From positions 1 through 10,813 of the forward strand of contig DKNL01000227.1 of assembly GCA_002474325.1 (NCBI GenBank): a stretch of DNA of 10,813 nucleotides, given 5' to 3'. This DNA comes from Opitutales bacterium UBA7389. GTDB taxonomy: Bacteria; Verrucomicrobiota; Verrucomicrobiia; Opitutales; Opitutaceae. The notes beneath the pieces are model-generated. The model did not search any database, was not told the origin of the DNA, and worked only from the letters and a program-made list of their open reading frames with translations. Both the position numbers and the translations under genes were made by a program. Positions 1 through 6,115 of the stretch are shown one piece after another. Within the stretch, counting starts at the first letter, position 1. The number at the start of each line of letters is the position of its first letter.

Positions 1-345
1 AGCTGCCTTCTTCTTAGGGGCCGCTTTTTCTATTCCAGACCTCGCCGGATTTGCGGGAAGCGATTCGAGAGCCGCGCGGAGCAATTCGCCGATGCTGACT
101 TTCTTGCTCTTCGCTAGCCTTACAAGCGCGTTCTTTTGCTTGAGCGGCAAACGCACCGAAATTTGGCGATGCGATTCGACCACTGGTTGGTAGGTTTTGT
201 AATCGAACCCTGTGATCGCGTGACGAATGATTTCGCTCTTCGATACACCACCTAGTCTGGATTGATACTTGTCCAGAAGTGCAATGAGATCTGCTTTCAG
301 ATCGAATGTGAGAGGTGAACTCTCGGCGCTTTTCTTTACGGCCAT
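1..345 (-). CDS. Tandem ribbon-helix-helix DNA-binding protein with basic tail (partial, C-terminus off the window)
   Basis: An open frame of 115 codons runs from an ATG at 345 to the window edge without a stop. Two ribbon-helix-helix-like units can be read in one chain. Unit 1 spans about residues 11-48: strand LTFDL, a helix, then GVSKSEIIRHAI. Unit 2 spans about 61-96: strand ISVRL, a helix, then KVSIGELLRAAL. The units are about 50 residues apart and keep the same pattern of strand, helix, small-residue turn and helix with E-[IL]-[IL]-R. From about residue 105 the chain becomes Lys/Ala-rich (EKAAPKKKAA). RHH proteins usually form dimers that insert a two-stranded sheet into the major groove, and F-plasmid TraY is a known tandem example, so a DNA-binding regulator or chromatin-like role is inferred. 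No Shine-Dalgarno sequence precedes the ATG. Direct repeats at 353-372 may be its own operator. The length of the missing C-terminus is unknown. Confidence 0.6.
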   Translation of the reverse strand, partial: MAVKKSAESSPLTFDLKADLIALLDKYQSRLGGVSKSEIIRHAITGFDYKTYQPVVESHRQISVRLPLKQKNALVRLAKSKKVSIGELLRAALESLPANPARSGIEKAAPKKKAA

Positions 346-352
346 TATTATA

Positions 353-372
353 ATGTGGTTATATGGTTATGT
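353..372 (-). promoter_or_regulatory. 8-bp-period direct repeats upstream of the RHH gene (candidate operator)
   Basis: Read on the minus strand, 372-365 is ACATAACC, 364-357 is ATATAACC, and 356-353 begins a third unit with ACAT. The repeats end eight bases before the ATG at 345. Direct repeats with about 8-bp spacing are the kind of site that RHH dimers such as MetJ bind side by side, so autoregulation is plausible. A TATAAC at 363-358 could be a -10 element giving a very short leader. A TATAAT at 352-347 lies too close to the ATG to serve that start. Only the repeats are seen; the function is inferred. Confidence 0.35.
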
Positions 373-669
373 GAATATTGTTAAACGGGAGAACTTCCGC
401 AACCTACTCTACCCGCTGTAGGGCTGATTCGCATTTTTTCAATAAAATTCGTGTTATTGTATTTTGGTTACATACAAAAACCTCAATTTTTCCCGCAAAA
501 ACAGGATGTATTCAAAATAAATGTCAAAACCGAGCCGAAATAATGGTTTTGAGTATTCAACTACAGTCAAAAACGGCCAAAAAAAAACTCGGTACCCAAT
601 TCAAAATTACGCGTGAGCTCACCCATTATTCGTACTAATACTACTGAATACAGGGCCCTCGAGTCCTTG

Positions 670-938
670 CTAATCTTTGTGCAAGAGGGTCAGTCCTGTA
701 AATAGCGTCAATTCGTATCCAATCATCTCATCCTCAATCTGAGGTCTGCTCAGCGGCACCGTGAAATCAAAACCGTCGACTGTTATTCATTCCCTTGAAG
801 TATCAGAAATTCCGCCACTAAACGAATCAATGGATAGAGCATGTAGAAGAAGTATCCGATTTTAGCGATCTAACCCCTAACCAACTTGTACCAGCTGCGA
901 AAAGAAATGAGCCTCCGATAAAGGGCCAAATCCAATCG
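670..938 (-). pseudogene. Possible remnant of a membrane-protein gene
   Basis: One minus-strand frame from 938 reads LYRRLISFRSWYKLVRG, then a TAG (872-870), then continues in the same frame with IGYFFYMLYPLIRLVAEF and ends at TAA (785-783). That is a basic amphipathic stretch followed by a membrane-helix-like stretch. Shifted by one base, the next frame reads FTVPLSRPQIEDEMIGYEL and ends LTLLHKD at a TAG (672-670). The pieces follow one another with one stop and one frame change between them, as expected of a decaying gene end. I do not recognise the family. Open runs of 20-50 codons also occur by chance, so this is a weak call. It lies just downstream of the LolA-like gene on the same strand. 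Confidence 0.2.
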
Positions 939-946
939 TCACGAAA

Positions 947-1885
947 CTATTCGACGCTTTGAAAATCTTCCAGTCGGACAGATGGAATTTGCTGATTCTG
1001 CAAATCATCCGTCAGAGATTGAACCTTGAACAGCGATCCAGGTAGTTCCAATCCCATAGACGCATCGATGACCCTCAAACGGGTCTTGTCCCTAGTCAAT
1101 TCGTTGCGAACATCCATGCCGCTGAAGATAGCCTGGCCATCTACTTTCTTCACGCCACTTATGTAGATAGTTTTCAGCTTTTCGCTTCGACTGTCGAATA
1201 TTTCCGCTTGAGTGAGAACATTAAATTGGTCGCTGATGTAGAGTCGAACCCCGCTGATTCGGCTATTCAAAAAGGCATCCTCCTCAGGTGGATACATCCA
1301 AAAAAGGTGAGTGGGCCCACCTCTGAATGTCTTCCTGCCTTCGTATTCAAATCGCGGCCAATAAACGTAAGGGGCCATCAAATCGAAAAGGCTAAGCTCG
1401 GAACCCGCGATACCTTCCATGATATCATCGGATTCAACTACTATCGGAGGGCCATTCTCACTCGAACGGATCTGGAAGGCATACGCATTCGGTCCGCTCT
1501 GCAACAGCAATCTCAATACAGAGCTCTCAATATGGTTTCCACTCGCATCAACGTCAGCAGGCTTCTCGACGATGTCGATACGGCTGATTGGGCCTTCCGC
1601 GTTTCTATCGCCGTACATGATTCCATTAATGTAGCGGCTCTTTTCCCTACGGGGCATGATCTTGAGTTGGATACGCCATTGGTAGCCACCGTCCCATCCT
1701 ATGGATCTAAATTGTTGTAGGATCTCCCATCCGAGCTTTTGGTTCGGGGCTTCCCCAACCGTATCAATAGGACTGTTACGCTTCACCCTCCGCTGCCCCT
1801 CGATGTAGGGTGAAAGGAGGTGAAGAAAGCAGGCGAAAATAAGAAAAGTCGAGATCTGACGCATTTCGCGATTAGACCCGGCCAT
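947..1885 (-). CDS. LolA-like / outer-membrane lipoprotein-sorting family protein
   Basis: The product is about 312 residues from the ATG at 1885. The frame is open up to 1981, but that would overlap secG, so I prefer 1885 (22 bases after the secG stop). An ATG at 1864 is an alternative. No Shine-Dalgarno sequence helps to decide. Residues 11-28 form a hydrophobic export signal after a short n-region containing Arg. I see no good lipobox around the Cys at 19. The rest matches the general layout of the LolA-like, TP_0789-type family: a beta-rich body, then SELSLFDLMAPYVYW, EYEGRK, a Y/W-rich segment ending in MYPPEE, VRLYISDQFNVLTQAEIFD, and a repeated pattern of strands to the end. Family members are exported and thought to bind lipid or lipoprotein acyl chains in the periplasm. 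No outer-membrane partner lies in the window. Its tight spacing behind secG suggests cotranscription. Confidence 0.55.
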   Translation of the reverse strand: MAGSNREMRQISTFLIFACFLHLLSPYIEGQRRVKRNSPIDTVGEAPNQKLGWEILQQFRSIGWDGGYQWRIQLKIMPRREKSRYINGIMYGDRNAEGPISRIDIVEKPADVDASGNHIESSVLRLLLQSGPNAYAFQIRSSENGPPIVVESDDIMEGIAGSELSLFDLMAPYVYWPRFEYEGRKTFRGGPTHLFWMYPPEEDAFLNSRISGVRLYISDQFNVLTQAEIFDSRSEKLKTIYISGVKKVDGQAIFSGMDVRNELTRDKTRLRVIDASMGLELPGSLFKVQSLTDDLQNQQIPSVRLEDFQSVE

Positions 1886-1907
1886 TAGAATTTTGTTTTC
1901 CCAACGA

Positions 1908-2351
1908 CTAGTTTTCTGGTTGTTCCGTGACGGTTCTGGTCGCGTTTTCAGCTTCTTGAGTGGCAGCCTCGACTTGCTCACCCAAGGCTTCCGCTACCTC
2001 TTCCGCAGTGGTCTCTGCACCGGAAATCGTTTCCAGTAGACCGGGGCTCGCTTCTTCTGAAGCCGCGAATTCAGGCAGAGCATTGTCCTCAGCTTTCTGG
2101 GCAACACTGTGGATGTAGATGTAAGCGAGTCCCAAGCCAAAAACCATCACGAAAAAAACTATCGCCGTATTACGCGTTATTTTAGTGAGCACGGTTGTCG
2201 TTTCCGCTCCCAAGGCCGCTTCCGCCATGCCACCGCCCATTGCAGCTCCCATTCCGCCATTCGCGCTTCCCTTCTGCATAAGAACTACGAGGATAAGAAA
2301 CACGGAAATGAGAACGAGGATGATCGTCAAAATGTCGGCAATAATGCTCAT
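1908..2351 (-). CDS. secG: Preprotein translocase subunit SecG
   Basis: SecG is the small inner-membrane subunit that assists SecYE/SecA-driven export. The 147-residue product has the family's two membrane helices (about 3-25 and 59-82). Between them is the characteristic cytoplasmic loop LMQKGSANGGMGAAMGGG, followed by AEAALGAETTTVLTKITR, the counterpart of the usual GGG-x-x-x-x-x-FG...LTR segment. After helix 2 there is a tail of about 65 residues rich in Glu, Ala and Thr (for example TTAEEVAEALGEQVEAATQE), which many SecG proteins lack. The ATG at 2351 sits directly before helix 1 and is the natural start. No clear ribosome site is visible. The gene lies 105 bases behind dapL and 22 bases ahead of the LolA-like gene. 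Confidence 0.93.
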   Translation of the reverse strand: MSIIADILTIILVLISVFLILVVLMQKGSANGGMGAAMGGGMAEAALGAETTTVLTKITRNTAIVFFVMVFGLGLAYIYIHSVAQKAEDNALPEFAASEEASPGLLETISGAETTAEEVAEALGEQVEAATQEAENATRTVTEQPEN

Positions 2352-2364
2352 AAGAACCGCAGAC

Positions 2365-2391
2365 AGTCGAAAATCGACTCTATCTTGTCAA
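2365..2391 (-). promoter_or_regulatory. Palindrome and candidate -35 box upstream of secG
   Basis: On the minus strand a perfect TTGACA lies at 2391-2386. Downstream of it is a perfect inverted repeat with arms 2379-2374 and 2370-2365 (AGTCGA-TTT-TCGACT), and the secG ATG is at 2351. The repeat sits where the spacer, -10 and start point would be, a usual operator position. No good -10 hexamer is seen at 16-18 bases (GACTGT at 17), so the promoter may need an activator or may not be real. There is no T-run after the hairpin, which argues against a terminator for dapL. Confidence 0.3.
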
Positions 2392-2456
2392 GCGCCGAAC
2401 AAGGCCCCAATTCCAATACAAGAATCCCCTGCAACGACCGATTTCCAGCCGAATCG

Positions 2457-3683
2457 CTATTTCGCTAAGGCCAAGCGAATTCGCTCCATAGCGTTTTCCA
2501 CGTTTTCACGGCTATTGAAGGCACTGATGCGGATGTGACCTTCCCCGCAGAGGCCGAATCCCGCCCCTGGTGTACATACAACCCCAGTTTCGTTTAGAAG
2601 GTGGTCGAAAAATTCCCAGGAAGGTCTACGGGCATTGATCCAAATATAGGGAGAATTGTCGCCACCTACACAAGAATAGCCAAGTTCCTCGATCGCCGCC
2701 TTAACAATCTTGGCATTTTCCAGATAGAAATCCGTCAATGCTTTAACCTGATGCTCGCCTGCCTCGCTATAGACAGCTTCCGCCGCTTTTTGAACGGGAT
2801 AGGAAACCCCATTGAACTTGGTACAATGCCTCCGGTTCCACAAGGCGTGGATAGAATGCTGCTCTCCATTCGCGCCCGCCGCAGTTATTTCCTTAGGCAC
2901 CACGGTATAGGCACAACGCGTACCTGTGAAACCAGCATTTTTGGAAAAGCTTCTGAATTCGATCGCTACATCTTTCGCTCCCTGCACCTCATAAATGCTC
3001 TGAGGCAGTAAACTATCGCGGACAAATGCAACATAAGCTGCGTCATACAAAATCAAGGCCCCGGATTCTTTGGCATACTCGACCCAAGCGCTTAACTGCT
3101 CTTTGGTAGCTGTAGCTCCCGTAGGGTTATTGGGAAAGCAAAGATATATAAGGTCAACCGGCTCGCTCGGAATGGCTGGAACATAACCGTTTTCGGGAGT
3201 GGATTCAAGATAGACAAAGCCCTGGTAACGTCCATCCAAGCTCCCACCAGAACGCCCAGCCATTACATTCGTGTCTACATAGACGGGATACACCGGATCG
3301 GCTACCGCGATCTTGATCCCTTCAGCGAAAATCTCTTGGAAGTTCCCACTATCGCATTTGGCTCCATCGCTAACGAATATCTCATCCGCAGAAATGTTCG
3401 CTCCCCTTGCCTGAAAATCGTTGTCCGCGATGGCTTCCCTTAAAAAGGAATAACCCTGCTCTGGTCCATAGCCATGAAACCCTTCGTGCGTACCCATTTC
3501 ATCGATCGCCGAGTGAAAGGCATCTCGACAGGCTTGTGGCAACGGTTCCGTCACATCGCCGATTCCTAGTTTGATAATCGATTTGTTGGGATTCGCCTTT
3601 TGATAGGCTGATATCCTTTTCGCGATATCCGAGAACAGATAAGAGGCCTGGAGTTTAAGGAAATTTTCGTTAACGCGGATCAT
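2457..3683 (-). CDS. dapL: LL-diaminopimelate aminotransferase
   Basis: This PLP enzyme converts tetrahydrodipicolinate to LL-2,6-diaminopimelate with glutamate as amino donor, a one-step bypass of the succinylase/acetylase routes to lysine and meso-DAP. The product is 408 residues, the normal DapL length. The N-terminus MIRVNENFLKLQASYLFSDI is the family signature and fixes the start at 3683. Fold-type I aminotransferase landmarks are in order: KLGIGDVTEPLP (38-49), SDGAKCD (105-111), CFPNNPTGA (182-190), YDAAY (213-217), and SFSKNAGFTGTR (245-256) with the PLP lysine at 248. An arginine in the C-terminal GHIRISAF segment would bind the substrate carboxylate. DapL is typical of plants, Chlamydiae and Verrucomicrobiota. 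No other lysine gene lies next to it. The neighbours are the nitroreductase upstream and secG downstream. Confidence 0.95.
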   Translation of the reverse strand: MIRVNENFLKLQASYLFSDIAKRISAYQKANPNKSIIKLGIGDVTEPLPQACRDAFHSAIDEMGTHEGFHGYGPEQGYSFLREAIADNDFQARGANISADEIFVSDGAKCDSGNFQEIFAEGIKIAVADPVYPVYVDTNVMAGRSGGSLDGRYQGFVYLESTPENGYVPAIPSEPVDLIYLCFPNNPTGATATKEQLSAWVEYAKESGALILYDAAYVAFVRDSLLPQSIYEVQGAKDVAIEFRSFSKNAGFTGTRCAYTVVPKEITAAGANGEQHSIHALWNRRHCTKFNGVSYPVQKAAEAVYSEAGEHQVKALTDFYLENAKIVKAAIEELGYSCVGGDNSPYIWINARRPSWEFFDHLLNETGVVCTPGAGFGLCGEGHIRISAFNSRENVENAMERIRLALAK

Positions 3684-3739
3684 AGCGTGATCATTTTTAT
3701 CAGTTTCGAGGAGGACCCATGGAAAAGAGTCCCCCTTCT

Positions 3740-3777
3740 GTCAATCCCACTTAGGCTAGGTTCGTGGGTCCCTTGAC
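3740..3777 (-). repeat. Hairpin-forming inverted repeat after the nitroreductase gene
   Basis: The arms GTCAA (3740-3744) with TTGAC (3773-3777) and CCCAC (3746-3750) with GTGGG (3764-3768) give ten pairs. The inner loop is asymmetric and the end loop has 13 bases. The structure starts three bases after the nitroreductase stop, so it may end or stabilise that transcript. On the minus strand the following bases are G-rich, and only a short CTCTTTTCC appears about 10 bases later, so it is not a canonical intrinsic terminator. Confidence 0.35.
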
Positions 3778-3779
3778 TT

Positions 3780-4430
3780 CTAAAGCCGCTCTACAACCCT
3801 TGCCTTTGTGTACCTAGCCTTTGGCATCGAAGCGTATTTATCGCCTTCCGAGCGATAGCCGAGGGCGCAGCCGAGCACGACATGATATTCGTTTGAATCC
3901 AAGCCTAGCAGTTCATCGTAGGCATCTGATTGAATCCCCTCCATCGGGCAAGCATCCACTCCCAAGAGAGCCGCCGAAGCCATCAATTGCCCAATCGCTA
4001 TGTATACCTGGTGCGTTGACCAACGCTCGATCCAACCTTCACTTACGCCCTGAGCGATAAATCCACCTGCAAATTTACGATAACTCTCCAAACTTTGAAC
4101 GCTTACTTGGCGGGCCTCGGCCAAGCAGTCGATAAATCGATCAACGTCCGACTCGGAGAAATCCCGCTTTATTAATAGCAAAACCATGTGCGAACAATCT
4201 TTTGGCTGAGGCTGGTTCCATGAAATCCCAGGCATCTGATCCTTGAGGGACTGGCTCCCCACGATGATAAACTTCCAAGGTTGCAAACCAAAGGACGAAG
4301 GCGTCAAAACCAAGGACTCTTCTAGCACCTCAATCACTTCGTCTGAAATTCTCTTGTTCGGGTCGAATTCCTTAACGGCGTAGCGCCATTTAAATTGCTG
4401 TAGAAGATCGCTTGTCGATATTGTCGCCAT
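3780..4430 (-). CDS. Nitroreductase-family NAD(P)H-dependent FMN oxidoreductase
   Basis: The 216-residue product (from the ATG at 4430) belongs to the NfsB-like nitroreductase family of homodimeric FMN enzymes, which reduce quinones, nitro compounds or similar acceptors with NAD(P)H. Family features in order are WRYAVKEFDP (15-24), the FMN-contacting TPSSFGLQPWKF (43-54), QVYIAIGQLMASAALLGVDA (141-160), PMEGIQ (162-167) and the closing GYRSEGD (191-197). The open frame extends 20 codons further to a TTG at 4490, but family alignment and the ordinary N-terminus MATISTSDLL favour 4430. The physiological substrate cannot be read from sequence. It follows nadB by 83 bases, which hold a palindrome, and precedes dapL by about 96 bases. 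A role tied to NAD chemistry is only suggested by position. Confidence 0.85.
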   Translation of the reverse strand: MATISTSDLLQQFKWRYAVKEFDPNKRISDEVIEVLEESLVLTPSSFGLQPWKFIIVGSQSLKDQMPGISWNQPQPKDCSHMVLLLIKRDFSESDVDRFIDCLAEARQVSVQSLESYRKFAGGFIAQGVSEGWIERWSTHQVYIAIGQLMASAALLGVDACPMEGIQSDAYDELLGLDSNEYHVVLGCALGYRSEGDKYASMPKARYTKARVVERL

Positions 4431-4449
4431 ACTCAGGTTAATCTCGACC

Positions 4450-4473
4450 TTGCCGTTTTTTGGCAATGCCAAA
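4450..4473 (-). promoter_or_regulatory. Palindrome with a competing hairpin in the nitroreductase leader
   Basis: TTTGGCA-A-TGCCAAA at 4459-4473 is a perfect 15-base dyad. The bases TTGCC (4450-4454) and GGCAA (4462-4466) form a second stem around a 7-base loop, and the two stems share bases, so only one can form at a time. The site lies 20-43 bases upstream of the preferred ATG at 4430, between nadB and the nitroreductase. It could be an operator, a leader switch or a chance repeat. No T-run follows on the minus strand. Confidence 0.35.
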
Positions 4474-4513
4474 TGAGACTTCAAGGCCAACTTGCGACCC
4501 TAAAAGGTCGGTG

Positions 4514-6115
4514 TCACTTGATATCCTCGACCTGAGCCAACGGAACGTCGATATCTTCTGATTCAGTGGCGATGTAGTGGCTTCCTTTGCTTTCCGTATT
4601 TAGGCTCGCCGCATGGACTACCAACAAGGCGGTTTTAACCGCGTTTCGCAGATCGATGAGTGACTGCGTCAATCGATTTCCTGAATAGAATTCGCTGATC
4701 TCCTGATCAAGCTCGATAAGAATGCGACGTGACCTCTGCAGGCGCCGGGACGATCGGATGAGGCCCACATAGTTCCACATAGTATTTTTTATCAGACGCA
4801 TATCTTGCTGAATAAGCACTTCGTCAGCACTCTCATTTGGACTCTGCCACTCCCTAACATCGGGCAAATGAAATTTCTCGGCCCCAACATCTTGACAATC
4901 GGATTCCGCTGAAAGCTTAGCCGATACCAAGCACTCCAATAATGAAGTACTGGCGAGACGGTTAGCCCCATGCAATCCCGTACAGGCCGTTTCGCCGATC
5001 GCATTCAGATTCTTGACGGACGAACGGCCAGAAAGATCCGTATACACGCCTCCGCACGAATAGTGAGCCGCCGGAGCCACGGGTATCGGCTCTTCAGTAA
5101 TATCCACGCCGCATTCCAAACAACGCCGATAGATGGAAGGGAAACGATCTCGGATGAATTCCTCTGAAAACGTAGATAGATCTATATAGACGCAATTCTC
5201 TCCAGAGGAAATCAATTCTTGATGAATGGCTCTAGCTACAATGTCCCTGGGTGCTAATGATTTCATTGGATGCACTGTATCCATGAAAGGCTTCCCTCTT
5301 GCGTTTACCAAAACGCCCCCCTCGCCTCGAACCGCCTCAGAAATGAGAAACAATGGGCAATTCTTCTTTAGAAATACAGTCGGGTGAAATTGGATATATT
5401 CGAGATCGATAACCCTAGCCCCAACTCTGTGGGCCATCGATATCCCGTGTCCCACAACGCCACTCTGATTCGTCGTATTTTGAAAAATTTGGCCTATTCC
5501 CCCCGTAGCCAGGATCGTCTTTTTGGCGATGATCGCCTTTATTTCCCCGGTGAGCGTATCTAGTGCGTAAGCCCCTATACAGGTAAGCGGCTTATATTTA
5601 TCTTGTGGATCCACCGAATTATGCGAGAGCGTCAACAGATCGACTGCAACAGTATTGGTCAAAACGGACACTCGATCCAAACCAATGACGTGGTCGTGCA
5701 TATTCGATAGAATCGCCATGCCCGTCAGATCCTTGGAAAAAATGATCCGCCGATCCGAATGACCGCCTTCCCGAGTGTATTTGAGTTCTCCACCTTCCTC
5801 TCTGTCGAATGGAACGTCTAGCTCGTCGAGTAAAAGTGACTGCACCGCTTCCTGCCCATGCTCGACCAGGGATTCTACCGCCTCGGCATTGGAAGTTCCA
5901 TCAGAGGCTTTCAGGATATCGCTTTTTAGCTGCTCGGCATTGACTGAGGTATCGTAAATAATCCCACCTTGAGCCCACTGACTATTAGCGCCTTTCGACA
6001 ACTCGTCCGAACAGACCAAAGTCACCGACAAGCCCAAACGAGATGCATAGTGGGCGTAAGCGCATCCGGCTAGCCCTGCACCGATGACGAGACAATCTGT
6101 TCTGATGGTATCCAC
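4514..6115 (-). CDS. nadB: L-aspartate oxidase
   Basis: NadB is an FAD enzyme that oxidises L-aspartate to iminoaspartate, the first step of de novo NAD synthesis, using oxygen or fumarate as acceptor. The product is 533 residues, the usual length. The dinucleotide-binding GAGLAG (12-17) is followed by NSQWAQGGI (44-52), REGGHSDRRIIF (115-126), ATGGIGQIFQNTTN (203-216), EYIQFHPT (239-246), AVRGEGG (261-267), LAPRDIVARA (287-296), PAAHYSCGGVYTD (348-360) and GLHGANRLASTSLLECLV (380-397), all typical of the succinate dehydrogenase/fumarate reductase/NadB flavoprotein family. The C-terminal helical region carries RSSRRL and SKGSHY. The start is a GTG at 6115 whose G is the last base of the nadA stop codon, so the two are probably translationally coupled. 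nadC is absent from the window. Confidence 0.95.
   Translation of the reverse strand: MDTIRTDCLVIGAGLAGCAYAHYASRLGLSVTLVCSDELSKGANSQWAQGGIIYDTSVNAEQLKSDILKASDGTSNAEAVESLVEHGQEAVQSLLLDELDVPFDREEGGELKYTREGGHSDRRIIFSKDLTGMAILSNMHDHVIGLDRVSVLTNTVAVDLLTLSHNSVDPQDKYKPLTCIGAYALDTLTGEIKAIIAKKTILATGGIGQIFQNTTNQSGVVGHGISMAHRVGARVIDLEYIQFHPTVFLKKNCPLFLISEAVRGEGGVLVNARGKPFMDTVHPMKSLAPRDIVARAIHQELISSGENCVYIDLSTFSEEFIRDRFPSIYRRCLECGVDITEEPIPVAPAAHYSCGGVYTDLSGRSSVKNLNAIGETACTGLHGANRLASTSLLECLVSAKLSAESDCQDVGAEKFHLPDVREWQSPNESADEVLIQQDMRLIKNTMWNYVGLIRSSRRLQRSRRILIELDQEISEFYSGNRLTQSLIDLRNAVKTALLVVHAASLNTESKGSHYIATESEDIDVPLAQVEDIK

Larger units (their letters stand above)
346..946. other. About 600 bases without a convincing gene
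   Basis: Bases 346-380 probably hold the promoter of the RHH gene. Bases 420-640 are clearly AT-richer than the surrounding genes and contain an A9 run at 579-587 and many short A/T tracts. A plus-strand frame of 86 codons at 378-638 has no ribosome site and an unremarkable, Cys/Arg/Ser-rich product, so it is not called. GTGAGCTCAC at 613-622 is a perfect 10-bp palindrome. On the minus strand, bases 697-651 can fold into a bulged hairpin around CTTGC/GCAAG, and the T9 run (587-579) lies further downstream. This may be where transcripts from the secG side end, but no canonical terminator is visible. Possible decayed coding sequence at 670-938 is listed separately. Confidence 0.5.

Noticed and set aside
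378..638. An 86-codon plus-strand reading frame in the AT-rich gap.
   Set aside because: There is no ribosome site, no recognisable domain and a composition unlike the neighbouring proteins. Such a length is expected by chance here.
591..663. A cluster of common six-base restriction palindromes (GGTACC, ACGCGT, GAGCTC, GGGCCC, CTCGAG) within about 75 bases, reminiscent of a cloning-vector polylinker.
   Set aside because: The order and the bases between the sites do not match a vector polylinker I know, and the flanking sequence does not look like vector. Chance clustering is the simpler explanation.
1208..1720. A 170-codon plus-strand frame opposite the LolA-like gene.
   Set aside because: It is the antisense shadow of a convincing minus-strand gene, with no upstream signals or family features.
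1886..1981. The longer N-terminus of the LolA-like protein, extending 32 codons upstream of 1885.
   Set aside because: It would overlap the end of secG by 74 bases and place a basic, hydrophilic stretch ahead of the export signal. The starts at 1885 or 1864 fit better.
3719..3754. An 11-codon plus-strand frame (MEKSPPSVNPT) with AGGAGG at 3709-3714.
   Set aside because: The spacing to the ATG is only four bases, the frame is very short, no plus-strand promoter is seen and no plus-strand gene follows. The AGGAGG is probably coincidental.
4431..4490. A TTG start at 4490 adding 20 residues to the nitroreductase.
   Set aside because: The family normally begins near the MATISTSDLL segment, and the extra region contains the palindrome at 4459-4473, which suits a leader better than coding sequence.
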